DNA of 64,000 nucleotides from the NCBI RefSeq assembly GCF_029784165.1, contig NC_073694.1, positions 29,102,506 to 29,166,505 on the forward strand, read 5' to 3'. The DNA is from Wyeomyia smithii (Eukaryota > Arthropoda > Insecta > Diptera > Culicidae). A model generated the notes under the pieces. It had not been told where the DNA came from. It saw only the letters and a program-made list of their open reading frames with translations, and ran no database searches. This document shows positions 10,901 through 22,900 of this stretch, in pieces (the stretch's first letter is position 1; every line of letters begins with the position of its first letter). The translations under genes were made by a program, and so were the position numbers.

Positions 10901-13900
10901 TGTTCTAAAAAACAACCAGTTAAACTGCCACTAAAGATAATAATGTTAAAAGTTCATTTATTGGTACAGAACACAGAATTAAGGTTTTGAATAAATGTTT
11001 GTAAATAAATTTATTATTAGAAACATCCCTTCCTATACAAAAATCATTGTTGGAATATATATTGAAGTTGGAATATAATTCAACTCACTGCAAATAGAAT
11101 CTTGAAAAGGTAAAATGCTGCCTACAAATCATCATCATCATTTTTGCTGCAGCGCCAACTGTCAGTCAAACAGTCATTTTAATCGTCTATGGGCGATTTG
11201 GTTAATAGGTTAATAAACCGTTTCAACTTTAGATTAGTATTTTTTGCGAGTAAAAGAGTGCGTGCATCTTTCCAAACACTGTTCGATAAAATGCTGGAAA
11301 TAGTGTCCTTCTCGGCGAATAACGAAACATATTTACTATTTCGCTAATTGATATCATAAAGTAACGTGGAAAAAAGTTCTCGAACCACCTTTTTTTGTTC
11401 CAAAAATTGATAAACTGAAAGGAGCGAGCTTCACCCACAAAGGCGTACATATTTTAAATATAAATCCATTTATTCCATCGCATACCTCGTAAATATTAAA
11501 GAAGATCTCTTAATAGGCTCTAAAAGACTGTAAATTATATTTTTATAGGTAACGTTAAACATTGAATATTTTAACCATCTTTTCGTTTTAGAAGTAAGCA
11601 AATAATATATAAAACTAGAGCAACGAATGTTACAGCAACACTTCTTTTGGTTCCAGTGTATCATTTCCGATTTGTAACATTTGGAATGCTCGAGGTTTAT
11701 ACATGATTTTTTATGGATTTAAACGCCAATATCCTCACCCAAAGGTTACCTCAAACTTTTTGTAACAAAAATTGGCGTATTTTTTCAGAGGTAAATTGGT
11801 AAAAAGTTGAGTTGAAACCCAACAATTTATGGTTGATTTCACAGCATTCCACGAGATCGCTTCTATGGCTGAGAACAGGATTGTATAATATAAAACCGTA
11901 GGCGTTATGTGCCGATTTGGGTGCATGGGTTTAATTATAGAACCATGTTGTAAATGACTCCACCTTCATTACAAGTTATGCTTTTTTCTCAGTTCGGTGA
12001 GACGCAAACGAATTTTATTTCGTATGTTAAGCCTGTATTACACTCTTTGACCAAGCGTCAAATATTTGGCACTTTTTGACAGATAAAAATTTGGTCAAAG
12101 ATAATTGTTTGTCACTCTCCAATTTTAACATGGGGCAAACAACAACCATGATGTCAAATGAATTTGACCATTATGTCAGAAGGTCAAATATTTGACCATT
12201 AGACAAAGAGTGTACTACAGGCTTTAAACAAATGTACGGAAAATCATTTCGTGTTGGCAAACAGTGAACCCGAACTGATGGAACTCTCAGCCACGCTCAA
12301 AATAACACGTTATATCGTGTTGAGGTTTAGAGATGAGACAACCAAGTTTTTCTCGTGGGGAATGAAAGCAGATAAAAGAAGAGCAACTCAATTAAAAATT
12401 GTCCAATTTTAATACTTTTGACGTTGACTAACGTCTAAATCTAAGTTAGGCGCCTCAATTTGAAAATCTAGTAACTCAACCAGGGAAAAACAGGAAAAAG
12501 TGGTCAGGTTTTGAGCGCATCAATCGATCAGAAATTCTTTTACGGTTAAATTTATGTAACAAAAACAAACTATTGTTTGAGATACACTATTGAAAAATTG
12601 GTAATTAATATCGATTGTCTAAATCATACCGCGCAGCCAATCACTATCTCTTTGCCCAAGCACAGTCGATACTAACGGATACAATCGATCTAACTTTGTT
12701 GTTATTGTTGTTGTCACTCTCTGTTTCCGATGCTTATTTACGTTCCTTGTCATTCTATTTTCTACTTAGCTCCTCCTTCTTTCTAACTGTCTGACGAAGC
12801 CTTGGTATAAAACGTACCGTTCGAACATTGCACCCCATCAGTTTCATTACTAAACCGTACCGGTTACATACGGACGCTAGGTGTTAGCAGCTGGAAGGAG
12901 GAAAGACAAAATAGTACCGGTCATCTCGTGCCGGTTTCACCCGTAATGCTGGTAGCTGTTAGTAGTACATGGCTACTGCAAAATACTAAAATGGCTGGAA
13001 TTCTGGACGGACTAACCAGTAAACAAGAATAATCGGCAACTGGTACCTTTTGGTGCCTCGAAGTTTTGTAAAAGAAGCATTTCAGCTCCCTCTACTATTT
13101 TTTTCAATGGAATATAAGAATACGGTAGTCAACGTCATGCGGTCGTGTCTTGAATACCAACCTCCTACTATTTTTTTTGTTGTTCTTGATTTGGTTGAAA
13201 CTTTTGCTCAGATATTCTTATGGGCTAAAGCTGTTTTTTTTTCAACAAAAAATACTGTAAATTAATTGTTTGTCTGCTGTAACATTTTTTTTTCAACATT
13301 CCCAAGGCTTATTTCTTTAGGTGTGCGACAAGCACTTTGAGCCAGAATATTCTCAATCATGTATTATGCAAAATAGGTGATGCTCACTTCCTCCACAATC
13401 ACACGATCCTTAATAATTTCAGTTATCACTCCCTTGTAAAATTAAAATTTCAACTTGAAGTATAATCAATCTTGACAAACTTCAAACTGATCTCAAAATC
13501 TCAAAATATGATATTCTCGAAAACTGTAGTAACACTGTTACTAAAATAGCAAATATTAGGGAACACAATGCCCATGGATAAACATTGACTTGGGGACCAT
13601 GATTAAGATCAAAAACACGTATCTTAAAAAATTCCGCAGATATCCGAATATCATGTGAGCAGTGAAACTGTTGAAATGTGTCCGAAAATTAGATGTTGTC
13701 TAGAAGCAAGCAAAAAAAGATATTTTGAAAACCTACTAAACAATGCACTGCATTTCAAACGATGGAAAAATATTAACACAATATTAGAAATTATTCTAAC
13801 AAACAAGAATTAACGCTTTGATTTAATGGTACAAGAACTTCTGATAGTAAACCTATCTGTGAATCATTTAATGAACATTTTTCAACAGTTGGTTCAAAAT

Positions 13901-16900
13901 TAGCTTCCAACATAAATGCAACTAATGGGAACCCGTTACTTTACATAAACCCTGTTTCTAGTTGTTCTACCAATAAATGAGCTTAAAACCAGTGAAAGTC
14001 CAGGTCCCGACAAAATACTGGCTAGTATAGTAAAAAAAAATGTTCGTCATTTCATACGAATTTTATCTGAATCATTTAATTTCATGATTGGAACAGGGAC
14101 GGATTATCATAAAACTGCCAAGTAGTGCCCATATTCTGGTCAAACAGACAATTATCGACCCATATCGACATTATCAGTATTCAAGAGAATGCTAGAGAAG
14201 TTACTTATGATACGCATGACTAGTTTCCTAAACAAACATGATATTTTTTACAAATGAGCCATATAAACAGCCATTGTCGTGGCTGTAGCCGAGCTTGTCG
14301 ACAAGATATTAGAAGAAATTAATGCAAAAAAGGATGTGGGAGCGCTATTTCTTGATCTCAAAACGCCTTCGACACTCTCAATCAAATCAATTTGCCCAGA
14401 AGAGATATATGTACTGGAGTCCTACAGGGTAGTAACATTGGCCTTTTACTTTCTCTGGTCTATATCAACGACATCAGCGAAACTAACCTGGTGGGGACTC
14501 TTAGACTATTTTCAGATGATACGGCTATTTTTTACCCTCATGTCAAAAAGCAAGAATTGCAATTGCTAATGGATTACTTCTCCAATAATCTCCTATCTTT
14601 GAATTTGAAGAAAACACCCAGGAAAGCTCTTTCTCAACTACCAAGAAAAGCTATAAACGCTGACACCATTGAAAAAGTTGATTCCTATTCATATTTGGGA
14701 ATTAACCTCGACTCCACTTTATCTTGGGATATTCGTATAAAGTTGCTTCTGCGCAAACCAATCATTTTACTATTGGATGATGCGACCGTCAGACCAGTGA
14801 TTCCGTGCCTGAGTCTGTTAAAATCTGTACGCTTCCAGATTAATCTGTTCAGTGTGCACATTCCTCATTTGCACAAAATTTTAGAAATATTCAATACTCT
14901 TCATTCAAAATGTCAATCGAGGAAAAAATACTGCCAATGGACGACCAAAACCGAATTGCATTGAGTTTTTTTTATTGTCACAAAATTAACGATTTGAGTA
15001 GTGTCAATGTTGAAATCAAAATGTTGGATCAAAATAACGGCCAATTCAAACGAGTTACAGTTATGCGGAGTATTCCCGTTGCAGAGGTGATGGTGTTTTT
15101 CCCTTTGAACTCAGTTGAAAGTTGTGAAAATGGATCTTTTGCGGAATGAATCCAGTAGAAGTCGCACAAGTTAATAAGAAACACAATTTTCTTAAAATTG
15201 TGTACGGAGTGGTACGTCTGTTCGTCTGTGATAAAACCATGATCCGCAATGCATGTGTTATTCAGACTTCACTCGCCGCATTTGTATTGCTGCAACGTTT
15301 GGATCCATTTAGATCCTCTTTTCTCACAACATTTGCAGAATCGCTCCCGTAGCGTCCCAGTCTCAAATGTCAAACTGGAAACGCCACTGTTTCGTTCACC
15401 AGCTCACCTTTTTTTTGTTGGGATTTAAACTACTGCGGCCATTCGTCAGGCCATGGCCATCGGTTCGGGATGGATATTACCATGATGGGTAACCGCCATA
15501 GTCTGATTGTGCGTATTACCCCAATCTGGTATCATTCTTAATATGAACTCAACTACCCTATTAGGATTTTACAACCATTTTTCAGAAGGGCTTAAGATAC
15601 CCTTGTTGGAAAAATTGTCTTCTACGATTGTATAGAGATACACATTTGCATAGCAAGTATTCAGAGGTTTCAGTTTCATTGTCACAGAAGCGGCATATGT
15701 CTGTTTGACACCGATGTAGCCGTTTTGAATGATATTTAGCTGGACGGTGCCCCGTGACCAGTCCAGGTAATATAATGAGTGATGCCTTGTTAAGGCATAG
15801 TATTCTGTTTGTTTTTTGTTTGTTAGGTGTTATGAACAGCGTGAACTGTCTCAGAGATTTTGTAGCAGTCCAGCTTTTCTGTATCATAGTTTCTTCCCAC
15901 CTTCTTAGTTCCATCTGTATTACACATTTTGATACTCCACAGAATGGCTCTGGTCCAGTTAATTGAACAGTTGAGCCTTGTTGTTGAGTTTAACCTGGTT
16001 CCTACACTAGCTTGGACTGGCATGTAAATGATTTCAGTGCTTTCAAAGCCGCCTGACTATCTGAATTCTGATTTTTGCATGCCTGTAGTTTCTTTTCAGA
16101 CAGATTGCAGCGCACTCTAGGATGGCATAGATTTCTGTCAAGAAAACGGTCGTCCAACATCCCATTGGTATTGAAACATTCATCCCAGGACCTGTTATCC
16201 CGGCTCCCGTGTTATTACCATTTTTGATCCGTCTCTTCTATACAGACGATCTTGGTGGAGTAGTTGGTCCCCTGATTGCCATTTTTGATGATCCGTTTCA
16301 ATCACCTCCTATGGTATATCAAGGTTTCGCCTAGATTCCATCCAGTCTTCGTTCTCTACTAGTGGATTAATTTTAAAAATTTTCAATATACTCAGATGTC
16401 CAATCAAAATACCTTTTAAATACTTGTTTATCCTTTTTAGCCTTAGAGCACTCTTCTCAGCTTCCATCTGTACATATTGGTGTAATGGAAGCATATTAGG
16501 AATATCACTTTACTCTCCATCTCTAGAAAATGAGAAAACTTTACATTGCGGTCAGTGTTGCCGGAGAAGGTAGCAAAATCATTCAAAAAGGAAATCTGGG
16601 TTTTCTAGACTAGCACGGGGTACTCTCTCAGACGTCCGAGGTACGCTGGCCTAACATTCCAGTCGTCTTGAGCTCGAGGCACGGCTTGGGAAAGGCTGTT
16701 AGTGTCAGTAGGATCGTAGCGCTAGCCCCGCAATTGTCCTGTACACTAAACAGTTGGCTGCGAAGTCTTGTGTATAAATAAACAGAAGCTCGAGTTCCGA
16801 ATCGGAATGTAGCACCCTAGGAAAAAAAGACTAGCACGAGTTCTATACTCTCAAACAGGTCCAAATGAGTCTTTCTCACGGTTAACACGATGAAGTTCAG

Positions 16901-19900
16901 AAAGAAACGAATCTATAGAAGGATAAAAATATATACGGGGATTCAACTGTGACACTAAATTTGATTTTGTTTCGGCTTAGCTGTCTCAATAAAAACAGCG
17001 CTGATCTCTATGGGGTCATCGCCAAAATTTCGATCCGGTTGGTTGGGAGCTTCATCAGGGGTCGACACTAATCTAAACTGTACAAGCTGATAAGTGTCAA
17101 GTCCTGATGAAGCTCCCAACCAACCGGATCGAAACGTTGGCGATGACCCCATAGAGATCAGCGTTGTTTTATATTGAGACTGCTAAGCCGAAACAAAATC
17201 GAAAAAAATATATCTATACGTTTGGTTCCCATGAAGCGTTGCTAGTAAAAAATGCAAATGTTTGGGTTTTTCTATAGCGAAGTTTATAGATCGTAATGTG
17301 ATTTTGAAAGGCTTCAAAATTATTAGAATTCCCATACTGTATGTTAGCGAAAAATGCACCTGCTGCTCTTACCATGTTTTTTCTCTGCTTTAAACGAACA
17401 AAGTTCGAATACATGAACACCAGATGAATTAGAAATGGAAGAAACTAGTTACACGTACAACATATTGTGTATGTCAGTATGTGTTGTTATTTGACTGGAA
17501 ATGATTTTTATTGTTTTTCATTTGCATCTCGATTTTGTCAAGTGGTTGAAAGTTTTACGTTGGAAATATGGTAAAATTTGACTATAAATTGATCAAAAAG
17601 GCGTGATGAGATGAATATAGGAGCGATTAGCCTAGTTGAGTCTAGTTACATCCTCTAAAAAAAACATCAGGACATCCTGCTGAAAGGATGTACTGCCTTC
17701 GAAAACGGCGTTTTAAGCAGGGTTTCCACCTTTGAATCTGTGTTTTTTCTTGAAAAAATCTGAGCATCTGTGCCTGGAACAAAAATTTCTGTAAAAAAAT
17801 CTGTATTGTTTAAACATAAAGAACGTTGTATTTTTTTAGTTTTTATGGAACATAACAAAATTTTTAGCTTAAAACGTGTGAGGTGTTGAAAATATGTTCA
17901 ATTTGCTTGATATTTGATGAAATAAAATTTGGAGTGTTTTTAAAAATTAATGTCAATTTCGAAAAATCTGTAAATCTGTACTTTCAGACGAAAATCTGTA
18001 TATCTGTATATACAAATTCTGTACCGTTCTTTTGGCCAAAAATCTGTAAAATACAGATAAATCTGTACATGTGGCATCCCTGGCTACAAGCTGCGTTATC
18101 GAAACGATGAATTTCTGCAAGTACCGGTCATCCGTCCCTACGTACCAGACATTAACTTAATTAGATTTGATCATTTATAAAACTGTGCATTTTAAACATT
18201 TCTGAATAAGTCCACACTGCTTCGGAAATTCTCCCAATATTGCTTTGGTGCCGTACATAACGCTAAAGCATAACTGAAACCCTAAGACAAGACGCGACAG
18301 CTGGTCACCGTTACATGCAACCAATTTGCACCAGCTGCTTATTGACTGAATCCGATAACGCAATCGTCACGTAGAAAATACAACGAGGTTACTTTTCACT
18401 GTAAAGCAGTGATGCTGGGGAGTCATAATTTAGCTATTATAATTGTTCATAAATAATAAAGCAAAAGTATGCAAGGTACATGATATTACCGAGTAATGTA
18501 TTTCACTGTTATAACTTTAAAAATGCATTGATTAATCGTTTTTCACTATTTCGGTTGCAGTCCAAGAAACTTAGGAAGAAAAAATTTGATAGTAGTAGTA
18601 TGCTTTATTGAACATAAAAATTGAGTATTATTCGCCTATATATTGCAATTTTAATTTGTTTTATTTTCATTGACCTGCAAAAGTTGTTAAAAATAATCAT
18701 TCTGGCATCAACGGTATGGAACGTTCAAAAAAATTTCGACGGGGATGACGGCCGTTACGAAAAAAAAAAATAAGAAGCCACCTGTCGCGACTTGTCTTAT
18801 CTGAAACCTAGCTTCATCACTAAAAACAATCATCAAATTTCAAACCAAATAAAAGTCGCCGCACGACAATACTGTTGAAGGCGCTGATATGCAATCTCAT
18901 ACATTTTCTGTAGTTCCCAATTTGACAAATGTACGTACGCTGGCGCTGCTGTCGGAATAAGAGCAGCGGCGCAGAGACGGCATTCTGAAAAGCTACAGAA
19001 ATGTAGTTAAAACATGTTTTCTATATGAGAAACACCAGAATATGTAAAATTTAAATGCAAGAATACCCGTTTTTTTGTAGGCTCCGTTTTTTTTATTGAT
19101 AACTGAAATTTTTGGGGCTCTGTTCGACTTGTGACCAGGGTTGCCACATTTAAATCTGTGTTTTTTCTTGAAAAATCTGAGCAACTGTGTCTGGAACAAA
19201 AATTTCTGTAAAAAAATCTGTATTGTTTAAACATAAAGAACGTTGTATTTTTTAAGTTTTTATGGAACATAAACAAAATTTTTAGCTTAAAACATGTGAG
19301 GTGTTGAAAATATGTTCAATTTGCTTGATATTTGATGAAATAATATTTGGAGTGTTTAAAAAAATTAATGTCAATTTCGAAAAATCTGTAAATCTGTACT
19401 TTCAGACAAAAATCTGTATATCTGTATATACAGATTCTGTCCCGTTCTTTTGGCCAAAAATCTGTAAAATACAGATAAATCTGTACATGTGGCATCCCTG
19501 CTTGTGACTCAAAAAACATGTCCAGTGACTATCACTGTGGCTCAATGATATTCTTTTTATAAGGTTGACACTTTTTTGCAAGAGTTCTAGTTTGAAACTT
19601 GATGAGAAACTATGACTGTTGTTCCAGTATGTACAATAAAAAAGAAACACACAGTTTATTAATTTCAAAATGAACAAAAATTTCTATAGCACGGATCGGA
19701 TTAGCTTGTCGACACGTAGATTTATTCTGCACAAATGAAGTGTCAAAGAGAATTTCACGGAGACGGAAAAAATTGCAAAGCATTCGATATTGAAAAACGT
19801 TAAGAAACATGGAAACACTTGTTCTCTAGAAAACTTACTCTACGCAAAAGGGACCTGTGTACAGCGTTACCAGGTCAATTTTGTAAAAATATGAATAAAG

Positions 19901-22900
19901 CAAAAAAAAGAAACCTGGGAAAAATTGGCAGTCATTTTGTGGAGCAAAAGGTAATTTTTGCGCCAAATGTAAAGTGATGTCCCTCTAGCGTGACAGAGAA
20001 AATAGCATCAGGATAAAATATGGATCATCTCTGAAAATTATGGATAACTGTGGACATCAAATCTGGATACATGTTTAAAAATCTAGATAATCTAGATCAA
20101 TCTAGATACCTGGCCACGCTGCCTGTGTATCGTAATTAAAAGGTTGCAACAGTGCGCCTCTGAAAATCTAATACACTGAGGTCGTTTTTTACGCGGGAGA
20201 TGCGTTCCAAATTCGTAAGGGCCCACGTAAAAACGACTTTTTTGAGTGGCAAATATATTTACACCAAACGTTGTGAATTTTTTTTTATCACTCGTGGCCT
20301 AAAACGGAAAACGTGATTGAAATGAGGTCGATATCTTGTACCGTTTTTGAGTAATGGAGGAAAACAACCCGCGTAAAAAACGCGTAAAAAGCGACCTTAC
20401 TGTATTTCTGTTATTCATGATATTTCCAAAATACAACCGAAAACTGACACTTCAACATTGCTCAGAAGATAATAAGTCGACTTTGTTCTAAAATATCGAA
20501 ACCCAATATATTGTCCAGAACTGCGGCCTATCGAAAGAACAGAAAGTATCTCGAGACAGGGCAGTTGAAAAACTAAATTCGTTGACAGTTTTGAAAGAAT
20601 GTGGTCTGGAGCAATAAGTAAATTTTGTTATTTAAGATTATTCTACATGGATATCGCAACTCTATCGAGTTAAAAATAAATAAGACAAACGACTCCAGCC
20701 ATTACATTGATTTGAACTTCTAATTAGGACACGGAATTCCTTGGGAGCCAACTCAACGAAGCGAAGAAGCTGATCTGTTGAAATGAGGAAGTTCTGATGC
20801 TTTTTTCTATAGAAATCATAGAGGATCGTGTTACAATAAAAAGAAGTGGAATATATGGATTCCTAGATGCAAATCCTTTTAATTGCAGCAAATTTCTGTT
20901 CACAACTACACAATCCGATTTTGTATTACAGGTTTTGGTCTAACAGAAGAGAGCTAAAACCTGAAAGGAGTACAAACTCGGAATAGCAGACGATATACTA
21001 ACAGTTAGTGAAGAGGTGAGAATGAGATTGACAAGGTTAGATTACATCGGGTGTAAAACAGATCATGAACCATTATGACGAGTGAAACGAATAGATGCGA
21101 ATTAGTATCAAAAGAAACCAACACCGGAAACCATAACCATATTAGTACTGTTACCAACAAACCCAAACGCACACACATACAGAACCACAGGACATAAAGA
21201 TCCGATGAAAAAACCCAAAACAGTACTTTAACTAGTCGATGATATGATAACATGATGACAGCTTTGTTATATACCCCAACACACTCAGAAATCACACACG
21301 CGCACTCTCCCATCCGCACACCAGAACAGACTTCGGAAATACCTTGGGCCGGCTCGAGGAGTGGCCAGGTTGGCAGCTAGTGCTGCCCGCACCGCTATCG
21401 CAGCTGGTGGCCGATTTTTGCGATTCGCGAAACACGTCGCGTTTCTTCTTCGGGTAAACTTCCTTTTCGGTCCCGATAGTGACATTTTTGGAGATTCGAT
21501 TTGGTGCGATTGCGGCGGACAAATTTTGTACAGATTGTGGTGTAATGTTGTTGTGATGATGTCAATTTTTTTTGATGAATTTCGAAAAATGAAAAAGACA
21601 AAAAGCAAGTTTAGCCAAATTATAACCGAATAACAGCGACTGGTGCAGTTTTAGGTTGAGGTCGTAAAAGCCAACGCGCCGAGAGCGCCATAATCACCTG
21701 ATACGGACTGGGTTTGCTGGAGGCTTTGCTGGATTTGTCCTCCTTGGCTTTGCCGGCGGCGGCGGCAGCACCGGCACCGTCTTTACCGTCCTTTCCGGCC
21801 GTATCCTTACCGTCCTTACCACCATCCTTGCCGCCAGCTTCCGCGTCACCCTTCTTTGGCTTCTTCTCCTTCTTTGGTTTCTTCTCTTTGGGTGGCTTTT
21901 GTGGCTTTCCGTTGCAGCAGGAACTCTCTGCAAATGGGGGCATGAGGCCTATGTTTGCAGACACAAGACTTCGTGTAAACTTACCTTGCAGCAGGAAGCA
22001 GAACACGTACAGCAGGAAAAGTATACTCGCTCCGTACAGGTAGGTGAAGAAGCCCTCGTAGTAGATGACGGGCAGGCGATGGGTTGTTACATCACTAATT
22101 ACGTAAGCGACGCACACCACCATCAGTAGCATCGCGTAGACTAGACTAGTTACGATAAATAGGGAGGTTCTGTGGAGTAGAAGAAAGATGGAAAGAGCGT
22201 TATTACCTGTTTTTAAAATTGATCGTTGAAAGGTAACTAAATTTAACGGAATGCATGTTGTGATCCACAGAACACTAACTGGGATGATGATAGAGGCAAA
22301 TTCCGTACTTCCCGAATAACCCGCAGTGTAAAGTTTACAACTAGTGTTAGGGTTTCTTACTAATAACTAGTTATCAGTGCAATGAACAATCACAATGTCA
22401 AATAAAGTAAAAAATTCCACTGTAATAATTAATGGTATGTTTTACTTTTCGAATAGTTTTTATGTTCAATCTTTTGAAACTTCCCGTACAACTAAAGGCC
22501 CGAATACACACACGCACACGGCGTGAAAAAGCCTTTTTTGCGAAATTGTCAGTTCCTTTTGGAAACTTTCCAATATGTCTTTTAGCTTTTATCACCTTTC
22601 GCTAGCCTAGAGCTCCACCGTGTGCACACCTTCTTGTTGTCATGCCTCATAAAAAATTCTAAGTGATTATGATACGGAAAACAGGAAAGATTGTTGAAAA
22701 CGACACGGATTTGAAGAGAGAATGGACGAAAATATGTAAGAAAGATGGCGTTGAGTTCTAAATGCGGATATTTAGTTAAGGAGAGAAAGTTGAATCAATC
22801 CTATTCCCGCGGAGAGAAATCAGTTTTTACATTGAAAAATGACATTCAAACTCTTATACGCAGCAACCGCATTCATAAATGGCACAAACTATATTGCATG

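Noticed and set aside
16610..16835. tRNA-derived SINE or tRNA gene
   Set aside because: A weak B-box-like GTTCCGAATC only; no A box, no cloverleaf, no terminator run. No tRNA or rRNA gene was found elsewhere either.
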